Shown in pieces: positions 26,148 through 34,495 of a stretch of 64,000 nucleotides of DNA (position 1 is its first letter; each line of letters begins with the position of its first letter). The notes beneath the pieces were generated by a model that made no database searches, was not told the origin of the DNA, and worked only from the letters and a program-made list of their open reading frames with translations. The DNA lies in contig NZ_VWOX01000022.1 of the NCBI RefSeq assembly GCF_008629675.1, positions 1-64,000 of the forward strand. The letters are read 5' to 3'. This stretch comes from Roseiconus nitratireducens (lineage in GTDB: Bacteria; Planctomycetota; Planctomycetia; Pirellulales; Pirellulaceae). Made by a program: the position numbers and the translations under genes.

Positions 26148-26214
26148 GGCCGGTTGTGCGGAGAAGGATTCAACGAATCGCGTCTTACTACATCTAGCTT
26201 CGGGAGTTGTTTCC

Positions 26215-27183
26215 ATGCGTGCCCTGCTTGCCCTTTCCCTGTCGGTGCTGGTGGCCGGCCTGCCGTGCGGTCGCGCAGTCGCCGACGAGCAGGAATTGAA
26301 TGCCGCGATCGGCGGCTACGTCAAAGCGTTCAACGATCAAGATTTGGACTCGGTTGCCGCGATGTGGACCGAAGATGCGACGCACATCGACCGTGAGACC
26401 GGCGACCGGACCGAAGGTCGAGACGCCATCCGATCAGATCTCGCGGCGGTGTTCGAAGAGCGACCGGAAACGCGGCTTTCAGGACAAGTCGACTCCGTCC
26501 GAATGATCACGCCCGAGGTCGCCAAGGTCGAGGGACGGACGATCGTCGGAGTTCCCGGCGAGGCTCCGGTGGAAAGCAGTTTCTCGGCGATCGCCGTCAA
26601 GCAGGACGGGAAATGGATGATCGATTCGATTGAGGAAATGCCACTGCCGCAACCTCCCACCTCCTACGACGCCTTGAAACAACTTGATTGGCTGGTCGGC
26701 CAGTGGGTCGACGATTCCGATCAGACACGCGTCGACACGACGGTGCGTTGGTCGCCCAACCAAGCCTTTCTGATTCGGTCGTTCGTCGCTTCCGATGATC
26801 AGGGCGTCAGCCAGCAGGGGACCCAGGTGATCGGGTGGGATCCACGAAGTCAGGAGATTCGGTCGTGGACGTTCAATTCGGACGGATCATTCGGCGACGG
26901 AGTGTGGTCCCAGAGCGGTGAAGACTGGTTGATCAAGTCCAGTCAAACGACAGCCGAAGGCTTGGCGGCTTCGGGCACCTACGTGCTTTCACGACCGGAC
27001 GACGAAACGATCCAGCTGCAGTTGATCGGCCATGAAATCGAAGGCGAACCGCAGCCCAGTACGGAAGTGGTGACCGTGGTGCGACAAACGCCGCCCGCGG
27101 ACGACGGCTCGGCAGACGCCGACGCGTCGGACACCGACACGACCCCAGGATCAGCGATCGAATCGGGAGGCGTGATCCGATGA
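26215..27183 (+). CDS. Secreted SnoaL-like/DUF4440 protein
   Basis: A 322-residue exported protein. ATG at 26215 opens a signal peptide (ALLALSLSVLVAGLPCGRAVA). Residues of about 25-145 are a NTF2-fold SnoaL/DUF4440-like domain: GGYVKAFNDQDLDSVAAMW, then EDATHIDRETGDRTEGRDAI, then DGKWMIDSIEEM. The second half (about 155-300) is a lipocalin/THAP4-like beta domain: LDWLVGQWVDD, FLIRSFVA, GWDPRSQEIRSWTFNSDGSF. The C-terminus is acidic Asp/Thr/Ser-rich. The stop overlaps the next start by four bases (ATGA), so the two proteins are translationally coupled and likely made in fixed ratio. Function unknown; a small-ligand-binding role is inferred from the folds. Confidence 0.82.
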   Translation: MRALLALSLSVLVAGLPCGRAVADEQELNAAIGGYVKAFNDQDLDSVAAMWTEDATHIDRETGDRTEGRDAIRSDLAAVFEERPETRLSGQVDSVRMITPEVAKVEGRTIVGVPGEAPVESSFSAIAVKQDGKWMIDSIEEMPLPQPPTSYDALKQLDWLVGQWVDDSDQTRVDTTVRWSPNQAFLIRSFVASDDQGVSQQGTQVIGWDPRSQEIRSWTFNSDGSFGDGVWSQSGEDWLIKSSQTTAEGLAASGTYVLSRPDDETIQLQLIGHEIEGEPQPSTEVVTVVRQTPPADDGSADADASDTDTTPGSAIESGGVIR

Positions 27184-29069
27184 GAAAACTAACCACCCTG
27201 TTGCTGGCCGGCGTGATGATCGTCGGCCTGCCCGACTCCGAAGTGCTTGCCCGCGGAGGATTCAAAGGCGGTGGAGGCAGCCGCGGCGGAGGCAGGTCGA
27301 TGTCGGCCGGACGTGCCCGCCCGAGCACGCACAACTTGAGCCGCCCGAGCCCGCGTCCCAGCATGAGTCGTCCCAGTCCGTCTCGGCCGTCGATCAGCCG
27401 GCCGACGGCCAGCCGTCCCAGCGTGAGCCGTCCCAGCGTGAGCCGGCCCAGTGTCAGCCGGCCCAGCTCCAAACCGAGTTTCAATCGCCCCAGTCCAAGC
27501 CGGCCCAGTCCAAGCCGGCCCAGTCCGACTCGACCCAGCCCAAGTCGACCCAGTGGCGGGATGAAACCGTCCACGCGTCCGTCGATCAGTCGTCCCTCGA
27601 TCAACCGTCCGAGCACCTCGCCCGGCGGCCGGCCCACGACCTTGCCGGGCGGTTTGACGCGACCCAGTACGCGACCGAGTCCAAGGCCAGGCGATCTGAC
27701 ACGACCCTCGACACGACCCTCGACACGACCCACGACACGACCCTCGACGCGGCCCTCGACACGACCGAGCTTGCCGAATTTGGCCGGCGGGAAAGACCGT
27801 CCCGGGGCTGGACGTCCGGGACGCCCCGGCGGCAGTGGCGGGCGCCCGGGGTTGGATCGCCCCGGATTCACCCGTCCCGGAGGCAGCGGCGGTGCTCGAC
27901 CCCGGCCGGGAGACCTGGGAGATTTTCTGGGCATGGACCGACCCCTGCGGCCTGAGACTTTGCCCGGGTTGGTTCGACCCGGCGGGAATCGGCCGGGGCC
28001 TGGCGGCGACCGACCGGGAATCGGCGACGGGAACCGTCCGGGAAGACCGGGCATCGGTGATGGGAACCGCCCCGGAAGGCCCGGCATCGGCGACGGCAAT
28101 CGTCCCGGTCGACCAGGAATCGGCGATGGCAACCGCCCCGGGAGGCCCGGCCGCCCGGGCGGCGGAATCGACATCGGCGACATCAACATCGGCAACAACA
28201 CCGTCATCAGCAATCGTCCCGGTTGGGTGAACATCGACAACGATCGCATCAACAACATCAACAATCGTTGGCAGAATCAGATCGGCGGCATCCAGAATTG
28301 GCGGGGACGCTATCCCGACCGGGGCCGGTACTGGAACAATTGGGGCAACGGGGTCCGCAACCACTGGGACCACTATCACCATCACGGTGATTGGTTCGGG
28401 CCTTCCTGGTGGAACCGCCACTATCACGCCTGCGGAGGCTGGCACTACGGCTACGCCTTCAACCGCTATCCGTGGAGTTATTGGTGGACCGTGCCGACGT
28501 TTGCCACGTTCACCAATTGGTTCAGCTGGTCGGCGCCCAGTGCGGTTTGGACGCAACCGGTGTACTACGACTACGGCCAGGGCGGAAACGTCGTCTACCA
28601 AGACAATTCGGTGTACATCGATGGCCAGCAGGTAGCGACCGCGGACGAGTTCGCGCAAAGCGCCGCGGCACTGGCGACCGTTGATCCTCCGGAGGATGAA
28701 CAAACCGCCGAAGAGATCGATTGGATGCCCCTGGGCACGTTTGCGGTCAGCTCGGGAGAGAAAGATGTCGATCCCAATCGAATCCTCCAACTGGCCGTCA
28801 ACAAGGAAGGCATCATCAGCGGCACGCTGTACAACACCCAAACGGATCAGGCCGACACGGTCCAGGGTCGCGTCGACAAGGAAACGCAGCGCGTCGCCTT
28901 TCGGATCGGTGAGAGCGAGGAGGTGGTGGTCGAAAGCGGCTTGTACAACTTGACGCAAGACGAAGCTCCGATCCTGGTTCACTTCGGCGACAGCCGCGTC
29001 GAGAACTGGCTGCTGGTCCGTTTGGAAAACCCCGAAGCGGAATCCGCGGACGCCGAAGAGGCGCCCTGA
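27180..29069 (+). CDS. Secreted Ser/Arg/Pro and Gly/Asn/Arg repeat protein
   Basis: A 629-residue exported protein. A signal peptide (KLTTLLLAGVMIVGLPDSEV) is followed by low-complexity sequence: a Gly-rich start, a long Ser-Arg-Pro-Ser region (about 45-195), Arg-Pro-Gly-rich sequence, and four copies of an 11-residue unit GNRPGRPGIGD (about 282-320). After residue 340 it becomes Asn/Trp/His/Tyr-rich (NHWDHYHHHGDWFGPSWWNR), and a compact C-terminal domain (about 485-620; LAVNKEGIISGTLYNTQTD) ends in acidic residues. The first part is very basic and could bind acidic polysaccharide or DNA; the Trp/His part recalls planctomycete envelope proteins. Starts within the stop of the SnoaL-like gene, so they form one translational unit. 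Confidence 0.75.
   Translation: MRKLTTLLLAGVMIVGLPDSEVLARGGFKGGGGSRGGGRSMSAGRARPSTHNLSRPSPRPSMSRPSPSRPSISRPTASRPSVSRPSVSRPSVSRPSSKPSFNRPSPSRPSPSRPSPTRPSPSRPSGGMKPSTRPSISRPSINRPSTSPGGRPTTLPGGLTRPSTRPSPRPGDLTRPSTRPSTRPTTRPSTRPSTRPSLPNLAGGKDRPGAGRPGRPGGSGGRPGLDRPGFTRPGGSGGARPRPGDLGDFLGMDRPLRPETLPGLVRPGGNRPGPGGDRPGIGDGNRPGRPGIGDGNRPGRPGIGDGNRPGRPGIGDGNRPGRPGRPGGGIDIGDINIGNNTVISNRPGWVNIDNDRINNINNRWQNQIGGIQNWRGRYPDRGRYWNNWGNGVRNHWDHYHHHGDWFGPSWWNRHYHACGGWHYGYAFNRYPWSYWWTVPTFATFTNWFSWSAPSAVWTQPVYYDYGQGGNVVYQDNSVYIDGQQVATADEFAQSAAALATVDPPEDEQTAEEIDWMPLGTFAVSSGEKDVDPNRILQLAVNKEGIISGTLYNTQTDQADTVQGRVDKETQRVAFRIGESEEVVVESGLYNLTQDEAPILVHFGDSRVENWLLVRLENPEAESADAEEAP
27405..27770. repeat. Coding repeats (Ser-Arg-Pro-Ser/Thr)
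   Basis: Imperfect short in-frame repeats encode alternating Ser-Arg-Pro-Ser, Ser-Val-Ser-Arg-Pro and Thr-Arg-Pro-Ser units. Strong strand bias of C and G here creates long open frames on the other strand that are not genes. Confidence 0.7.
28014..28170. repeat. 33-bp coding tandem repeat (GNRPGRPGIGD)
   Basis: Four head-to-tail copies of a 33-base unit encoding Gly-Asn-Arg-Pro-Gly-Arg-Pro-Gly-Ile-Gly-Asp. Copies differ at third codon positions but the protein repeat is nearly invariant, suggesting selection on the protein sequence. Confidence 0.75.
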
Positions 29070-29527
29070 AGTCGACCGCGTCAATCACTTTTTTTACCAA
29101 CGGGCGAGGGCCAGTTAGCGTCCTCGCCTGTCGATGCAGCGTGTCGTGACAGAAGGACGAATCGTGCGGCGCGCAGCCAAGTCGATCTCTCATCGGCGGT
29201 TGGCAGTCGGTTGATTGAGGAGGGGTGCGGTTCGCAATGTCGGATTCCGCTCCCCAAAACCGCGGGAATCAACGCAACGTTCGCGGATTGAAAGACGACG
29301 ATCGAGAGTCAACACGCTGCTAGGGGAAAGTTCGGAGCCGGACCTTCGTTCGAAGCGGGGCGATTTTGTGCGTTGACGATCTGGCGGTCACCTGGCCGCA
29401 TGGAAATCGGCCAGGGTGCAGGTAGCCAAACCGATGCCGACGGGTTTGCAAGGAAGCCGATTTCGCTACGGTGGTACCAGCTTGACCTCGCGATCCGTTC
29501 GAAATTCTTGCTTGAGGAGACTGGCTC
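29070..29527. other. 458-base intergenic region with one hairpin
   Basis: No gene recognised. GGCGAGG (29103-29109) pairs with CCTCGCC (29122-29128), a 7-bp stem over a 12-base loop about 35 bases after the stop of the repeat protein, preceded by seven T residues. It may be a terminator. The rest presumably contains the mechanosensitive-channel promoter. Confidence 0.4.
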
Positions 29528-31174
29528 ATGATCGAGTCGTTGCTGAAGTTGTCCCTGGCGTTCGCGTTGCTTTTGGGGACTCCGTGGGCTGGCACGACCT
29601 TCGCGCAGGAGGCCGATTCGGGCGAAGCGGCGGAGGCATCCGATGAAGGCGGGGAGGAGGCATCCGCGGCGGGTGCGGCTGACCAGGACGCGAAGGATCC
29701 GCCCTACGAGCCGATCACCACGGTCAATCCGCAGATCCCTCCGGATCAATTGGAAATCCTGGTCAAGCCGCTGACCAAGTCCGAATTGCAGGGCGAGGCG
29801 GATGCCTGGTTGGAGTTGTTGCGGAAGAAGGCCAAGCAGATTGCCGCGGCGCAGCTGGCCGTGAAGAAAACCAATGAGGCGATGGATGCCGGAGATGGCC
29901 GGGCCGCCGAAGCAGCGATGAAAGCCGCCGACGCGGTTCAAAAGAAAGCCGAAGCCGAAGCCGAGGCGACGGAAAAGGAGATGTCCGAAAAGGCTCAGAA
30001 GCAACTGGGGTTGGATGAAGCGCCACCGACCCCCGGCGATGATTCGGCCGACCAGGAAGATGCCTCGGGAGACGAAGATGCCGCCGGCGAGACGACTGGA
30101 GAGGCGGCCGGAGACACCGAAGGCGACGCACAGGGAGGCATGGGTGCCGCCGCCTCGGCGAAGAAGGAACAATTGCTCGCGGACGTCAGCGAGCTGCAGG
30201 ACCAACGCACGGCGATCGCCGATCGTTTGGAGGTCGTGTTGTACTCATTGGAACTCAAGGGCGGCGACGTGGAGGAGTACCGCAACTATGCGGTGGCGGT
30301 TTCGGGAATCGACCTGGATGCCACCGATGCCAGCGCCACGTGGGCGGCGATTACCGGATGGTTGGCATCCAAGGAAGGCGGCCAACGCTGGCTGTGGAAC
30401 ATCGCACTGTTCCTCTTGATCCTGCTGATCACGTGGATCGCCGCACGCGTCATCGCGGCGGTCGTCAACTGGTTGCTCGAACGCAAAGTCAAGCTTTCGA
30501 CGCTTGCCGAAAAACTGATCTCCAGGACGATCAAGGATGTGATCATGCTGATCGGTTTTGCGATCGCGTTGACCGCCTTGGAAATCGACATCACGCCGAT
30601 CCTGGCCGCGATCGGAGCCGCCGGTTTTATCATCGGGTTTGCCTTGCAGGGGACCCTCAGCAACTTTGCCAGCGGTTTGATGATTCTGATCAATCGGCCG
30701 TTTGATGAAGGCGATGTGGTGAACGCCGGCGGCGTCACGGGAACGGTCAACCAGATGAACCTGGTTTCCACGACCTTTCGAACCTTCGACAACCAGACCA
30801 TTCATGTCCCCAACAACGAGATCTGGGGCAGCGTGATTACCAACATCACCGCGAACGACAATCGTCGCGTCGACATGGAGTTTGGGATCGGATACGAAGA
30901 CGACTTCGAAGAAGCCGAGCGAATCATTCGCGAGGTCGTCACGCAGCACGAATTGGTCTTGGAAGATCCCGAGCCGATGGTCGTGATGCACGAGCTGGGG
31001 GATTCCTGCGTCAAGATCGTGTGCCGCCCTTGGGCCAAGACCAGCGATTGGTGGACGGTCAAGACGGAGGTCACGCGACGCGTCAAGCAGCGGTTTGATC
31101 AGGCCGGAATTTCGATCCCGTTCCCACAGCAAGACGTGCACCTGTACCAGCACGCGGCCGAAACGGCTGGCTGA
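29528..31174 (+). CDS. MscS-family mechanosensitive ion channel with acidic periplasmic extension
   Basis: A 548-residue MscS-type channel that opens under membrane tension and releases solutes on hypo-osmotic shock. A signal peptide (LLKLSLAFALLLGTPWAG) is followed by a long Ala/Glu/Asp-rich, probably coiled region (about 30-240). Membrane helices lie near residues 288-312, 335-352 and 355-385. The pore helix and hinge are visible in AAIGAAGFIIGFALQGTLSN, followed by FASGLMILINRPFDEGDVV and the beta domain with VNQMNLVSTTFRTFDN and IHVPNN. The C-terminal domain ends near ISIPFPQQDVHL. The gene lies just left of the betaine synthesis genes, and a second MscS is at 48133, consistent with an osmoadaptation region. 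Confidence 0.92.
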   Translation: MIESLLKLSLAFALLLGTPWAGTTFAQEADSGEAAEASDEGGEEASAAGAADQDAKDPPYEPITTVNPQIPPDQLEILVKPLTKSELQGEADAWLELLRKKAKQIAAAQLAVKKTNEAMDAGDGRAAEAAMKAADAVQKKAEAEAEATEKEMSEKAQKQLGLDEAPPTPGDDSADQEDASGDEDAAGETTGEAAGDTEGDAQGGMGAAASAKKEQLLADVSELQDQRTAIADRLEVVLYSLELKGGDVEEYRNYAVAVSGIDLDATDASATWAAITGWLASKEGGQRWLWNIALFLLILLITWIAARVIAAVVNWLLERKVKLSTLAEKLISRTIKDVIMLIGFAIALTALEIDITPILAAIGAAGFIIGFALQGTLSNFASGLMILINRPFDEGDVVNAGGVTGTVNQMNLVSTTFRTFDNQTIHVPNNEIWGSVITNITANDNRRVDMEFGIGYEDDFEEAERIIREVVTQHELVLEDPEPMVVMHELGDSCVKIVCRPWAKTSDWWTVKTEVTRRVKQRFDQAGISIPFPQQDVHLYQHAAETAG

Positions 31175-31243
31175 TCCCCAGCCGTGATCGCGACGACAGC
31201 CCCTGCCGTCGGCCGAATCACATCAGGCTCTGTCTGCAGACGA

Positions 31244-31267
31244 GTAGCTACGCTCGCCAGAGCGTGG
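31244..31267. repeat. Palindromic repeat with GCCA loop, copy A
   Basis: GTAG prefix, then stem CTACGCTC, loop GCCA, stem GAGCGTGG. It sits between the convergent mscS-like gene and the MarR gene. The same element, with different but complementary stems, recurs at 44341-44451 and 59035-59126. Confidence 0.7.
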
Positions 31268-31327
31268 CTTTCCGCCGTGATCGCGAAACGGCAAAACCTT
31301 CGGCGCTCCCGCCTTGGCCGACTGCTG

Positions 31328-31879
31328 TCACTCGGCGCGATCGTCGTGGGACTGCCGCGGCGAATCAGCGGATGCTGGGTCTGCCGCGGCCCGGTTCGAA
31401 TCCGCTTGCTGCGAGATCTCACCGGACGTCAGGTGGGGTGAAGCGTCCAGATGTTCGGCTTCCATCAGATGGGCGACGCGCTGCAGCGTGGCCAGGATTT
31501 GCAGACGCTCCCAATCCGCGAGCCCGGACAGGTTGTCGCGGAAGCGGTCTTGCAGCAGGGAGGGAGAGCACTCGAGCATCGCCCGGCCGGCGGGTGAGAT
31601 GCTGATCAACACGCTGCGGCCGTCGTCGGGGCTGGGCTGGCGGATGATCAATTCCCGTCGTTCCAACCGTTGCAGGATGCCGGTGACCGTGGCTTGGCTC
31701 AAATGGACGGCTCGTGCCAGCGTGGAGGGCGGCGTGGGGCCGATCCGCAAGACTTCCTGCAGGACGGCCAACTGAGGCCCGGTCATGCCATGCCCGTTGA
31801 CCAGCCGGCGCGAATGCAAGTCGATCGCGCGAATGATTTGTCGAATGGCGGCAACGATTTGGTCTTCGTGGGAAAGCAT
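31328..31879 (-). CDS. MarR-family transcriptional regulator (divergent from betaine genes)
   Basis: A 183-residue winged-helix MarR protein. ATG at 31879 (MLSHEDQIVAAIRQIIRAID) is chosen as the family start; the frame is open to 32059 over repeat DNA. The HTH spans about residues 45-75 (PPSTLARAVHLSQATVTGIL) and the wing contains RRELIIRQPSPDDGRSVLISI. The C-terminal 35 residues are hydrophilic and not part of the family. It is divergent from the GSMT-SDMT operon across 718 bases. EctR1, a MarR-type repressor, controls ectoine synthesis in halotolerant methanotrophs, so an osmolyte-repressor role here is a reasonable inference. The upstream region has tandem repeats at 31894-31970. Confidence 0.88.
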   Translation of the reverse strand: MLSHEDQIVAAIRQIIRAIDLHSRRLVNGHGMTGPQLAVLQEVLRIGPTPPSTLARAVHLSQATVTGILQRLERRELIIRQPSPDDGRSVLISISPAGRAMLECSPSLLQDRFRDNLSGLADWERLQILATLQRVAHLMEAEHLDASPHLTSGEISQQADSNRAAADPASADSPRQSHDDRAE

Positions 31880-32597
31880 TACAGGCGATCTCGCAGATCG
31901 ACGGCTTCGGCAGATCGACGGCTTCGATGGTCGGCGGCTTCGATGGTCGGCGGCTTCGATGGTCGGCGGCTGACGACCGCGGCCAGGATTGCCTCCGTCA
32001 TCGGACAATGGCGGTGAAGTCACTTCCATCGCGAAAGTCGCCCCTTGGCCGCCGCGCAATGGCTCCAGTTTTCCACGCCGCGGTGAGCATTGCTACCGCA
32101 AAGTGACGCCAACCGCCTCCGCGGTCTCGCAATCTTGCCGCCTTCAGATCCGCTCGCGAAAGCCAAATTCTAGTCTCTTCTCGCCTAGTAGCTGCCGTCA
32201 GCCGATGTCGGAAAACCACGCTGCGGGGGGCTTCGCCACGAGACGGAGGTCTTCGCCACGAGATCTCGGACGCGACCTTTAGCAAGGTGCGAGGCCCTCC
32301 GGCCGGGAGGGGGGCGTGCCGGTTCAAGGTAACAAGTTGTGAGGATTCCTGAGAATTTGAGGCCGGCATCGTCGTAGGCCGGCCGCGGCGGTTTGGTCAA
32401 CGGTCTGGCTGTGTCAGGACCCGCCGACGGCATCGATTTGCTCACCGCACTCACGTTAAATTCAGACAACCCTCACGCCGATAATGCTTTCGGTTCAAAG
32501 CAAATTTTGGTATTCTTTGAGCTCGTCCCGAATGCGGGCACCCCGACAGGGGGATGCCGTCACGGGTTCTCCCCGCTCCGACCGCAAGTAGTTGTCT
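31880..32597. promoter_or_regulatory. Divergent control region MarR / betaine synthesis operon
   Basis: 718 bases without a gene. It holds tandem repeats near the MarR start (separate entry), a direct repeat CTTCGCCACGAGA at 32231-32243 and 32251-32263 (period 20), and a candidate promoter for the plus-strand operon with -10 GATAAT at 32480-32485 and a weak -35 (TAAATT) 17 bases upstream. The sequence around 32450-32520 is the most A/T-rich of the neighbourhood, as expected for a promoter. Confidence 0.5.
31894..31970. repeat. Tandem repeats upstream of the MarR gene
   Basis: Two copies of the 17-base CAGATCGACGGCTTCGG-like unit (31894-31927) run into three copies of the 16-base TTCGATGGTCGGCGGC (31923-31970). 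They start 15 bases upstream of the MarR ATG, so they lie in its leader or promoter and could tune expression or bind the regulator. Confidence 0.75.
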
Positions 32598-33470
32598 ATG
32601 AATCCGCAGAACGAATCGCTCCTTGACTACAAGACCCAAGACTACGGTCACGACCCCACGGAGGTGAGGCACACCGATACATACACCGATGAGTACGTCC
32701 GGGGCTTTGTGGAAAAGTGGGATGAGTTGATCGACTGGGATCAGCGGTGGGCGGCCGAAGGCGATTTTTTCATTGAGCAACTGCAATCGCGCGGAGTCCG
32801 ACGGGTGTTGGACGTGGCCACCGGGACCGGGTTTCACTCGGTGCGATTGATCGAAGCCGGGTTCGACGTGGTCAGTGCCGACGGAAGTCCCTACATGCTT
32901 TCCAAGGCCTTCGAGAATGCTCGTCGACGCGGGCACGTGCTGCGAACCGTCCAGGCCGATTGGCGATGGCTCAATCGCGACGTTTACGGTCGCTTCGATG
33001 CCGTGATTTGTCTGGGCAACTCGTTCACCCACCTGTTCAGCGAGCGAGATCGGCGAAAGGCGTTGGCGGAGTTTTACGCCGCGTTGGTTCACGACGGCGT
33101 GTTGATTCTGGATCAGCGCAACTATGACGCGATCCTGGATCATGGTTTCAGTTCAAAGCATAAGTATTATTACTGTGGCGAGAAGGTTTCGGCAGAGCCG
33201 GAGCACGTCGATGAGGGGCTGGCCCGATTCCAGTACTCGTTTGCCGACGGATCGGTGTATCACCTGAACATGTTCCCGCTTCGCAAACGGTACACGCGGA
33301 ATCTGATGCACGAGGTTGGGTTCCAGTCGATCGATACGTACGGTGACTTTCTGGAGACGTATCACGAAGAAGATCCCGACTTCTTTGTGCACGTGGCGTC
33401 CAAGCAGTACGACGAGGCCGAGATCGTCGAAGAGCCGTCCGCCGAACTGCCGAAGGAGGCCCAGCAGTGA
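32598..33470 (+). CDS. gsmt: Glycine/sarcosine N-methyltransferase
   Basis: A 290-residue SAM-dependent methyltransferase that converts glycine to sarcosine and dimethylglycine, the first steps of glycine betaine synthesis by methylation. Motif I is VLDVATGTGFHS (about 70-81), followed by VVSADGSPYML with the acidic ribose contact, and FDAVICLGNSFTHLF, a hallmark of the GSMT family. LILDQRNYDAILDHGFSSKH lies near the sarcosine/glycine site, and YYYCGEKVSAEPEHV and RYTRNLMHEVGF are also typical. The start is the ATG at 32598; an in-frame TTG two codons earlier is less likely. The last base of the next gene's GTG start overlaps its stop (GTGA), so it is coupled to the SDMT gene. Confidence 0.93.
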   Translation: MNPQNESLLDYKTQDYGHDPTEVRHTDTYTDEYVRGFVEKWDELIDWDQRWAAEGDFFIEQLQSRGVRRVLDVATGTGFHSVRLIEAGFDVVSADGSPYMLSKAFENARRRGHVLRTVQADWRWLNRDVYGRFDAVICLGNSFTHLFSERDRRKALAEFYAALVHDGVLILDQRNYDAILDHGFSSKHKYYYCGEKVSAEPEHVDEGLARFQYSFADGSVYHLNMFPLRKRYTRNLMHEVGFQSIDTYGDFLETYHEEDPDFFVHVASKQYDEAEIVEEPSAELPKEAQQ

Positions 33471-34306
33471 CATCCACCACTGACCAGGCGACTCAAACCG
33501 CCCGCGATTATTACAACAGCGATGATGCCGACCGGTTTTACTCTGAGGTCTGGGGCGGGGAGGATATCCACGTCGGCTTGTATCGCTCCGATGACGAGCC
33601 GATCAAGGATGCCAGTCGTCGCACCGTTGACCATCTGGCGGATCAGCTGGAGGGGATCGATTCAGAGTCCGTCGTTTTGGATATCGGTGCCGGCTACGGT
33701 GGGGCAGCCCGCCGCCTGGTGCAGCGATTTGGTTGCCGCGTGATCTGTGTGAATCTGTCCGAAGCCGAGAATCAACGCAATCGCGAATTGAACGCGGCGG
33801 CCGGAATCGATGACCGGATCGAGGTGATCGATGGAAGTTTCGAGCAACTGTCTCTGGAGGACGAGTCCGTCGATTTCGTCTGGTCCCAGGATGCGATCTT
33901 GCATTCGGGCGATCGCTCCCGCGTGTTTCGCGAGGTCGACCGGGTGCTGAAGCCCGGGGGTCGGTTCGTGTTTACCGATCCGATGCAGAGCGATGACTGT
34001 CCGGCGGGTGTGCTGGATCCGATTCTGGCTCGGATTCACCTGTCGGATCTTGGATCCCCCGGTTTTTACCAGAAGCTTGGCGGTGAACTGGGTTGGCGCG
34101 ACTTGGGATTTGAGGACCATACCGGTCAGCTTGCCAATCACTACCGCCGCGTTCTGGAAACCACCGAACAGCGCTCGGCGGATCTGACCGGCAAAATCTC
34201 CGCCGATTATTTGGAGCGGATGAAGGCCGGGCTGAAACATTGGATTGACGGCGGCACGCGAGGGCACCTAGCCTGGGGCGTGTTCCAGTTCGAGAAACCT
34301 GCCTAG
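33467..34306 (+). CDS. sdmt: Sarcosine/dimethylglycine N-methyltransferase
   Basis: A 279-residue SAM-dependent methyltransferase that completes betaine synthesis (sarcosine to dimethylglycine to glycine betaine). GTG at 33467 overlaps the GSMT stop by four bases. The N-terminus has ARDYYNSDDADRFYSEVWGG and EDIHVGLYRS, both typical of SDMT; motif I is VLDIGAGYGG (about 70-79), with VNLSEAENQRNRELN, then VWSQDAILHSGDRSRVFREV and FTDPMQSDDC. Together with GSMT it provides a full path from glycine without choline. The product would be the same solute that the BCCT transporter 190 bases downstream can import. Confidence 0.94.
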   Translation: MTSTTDQATQTARDYYNSDDADRFYSEVWGGEDIHVGLYRSDDEPIKDASRRTVDHLADQLEGIDSESVVLDIGAGYGGAARRLVQRFGCRVICVNLSEAENQRNRELNAAAGIDDRIEVIDGSFEQLSLEDESVDFVWSQDAILHSGDRSRVFREVDRVLKPGGRFVFTDPMQSDDCPAGVLDPILARIHLSDLGSPGFYQKLGGELGWRDLGFEDHTGQLANHYRRVLETTEQRSADLTGKISADYLERMKAGLKHWIDGGTRGHLAWGVFQFEKPA

Positions 34307-34346
34307 TGTTCCAGCACGCGTGTTTCAACACGAGTGTTCCAGCACG
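34307..34346. repeat. Tandem short palindromes between SDMT and BCCT genes
   Basis: Three consecutive 13-14-base units: GTGTTCCAGCACG, CGTGTTTCAACACG and AGTGTTCCAGCACG. The middle unit is a perfect hairpin (CGTGTT-TC-AACACG). They begin immediately after the SDMT stop, so they may end or attenuate the GSMT-SDMT transcript before the BCCT gene. Confidence 0.65.
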
Positions 34347-34495
34347 CCGGGGGGAATGCTTTTCCAGCGGAGTCTGGAAAGGCGGCCCGTCCGGGGCCTT
34401 GGAGGGTAGCAAACGCTCGGTTTTTCCTGCCGAGCTTGTCACGAAACGACCGGGGTTCGATTTTGGGAAGGATCGGACCGTAGAAGAGAGAATCT

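Noticed and set aside
27189..29084. Long open frames antisense to the repeat protein (about 630 and 440 residues)
   Set aside because: They mirror the biased codons of the Ser/Arg/Pro repeats on the plus strand. No start site, signal or domain supports them.
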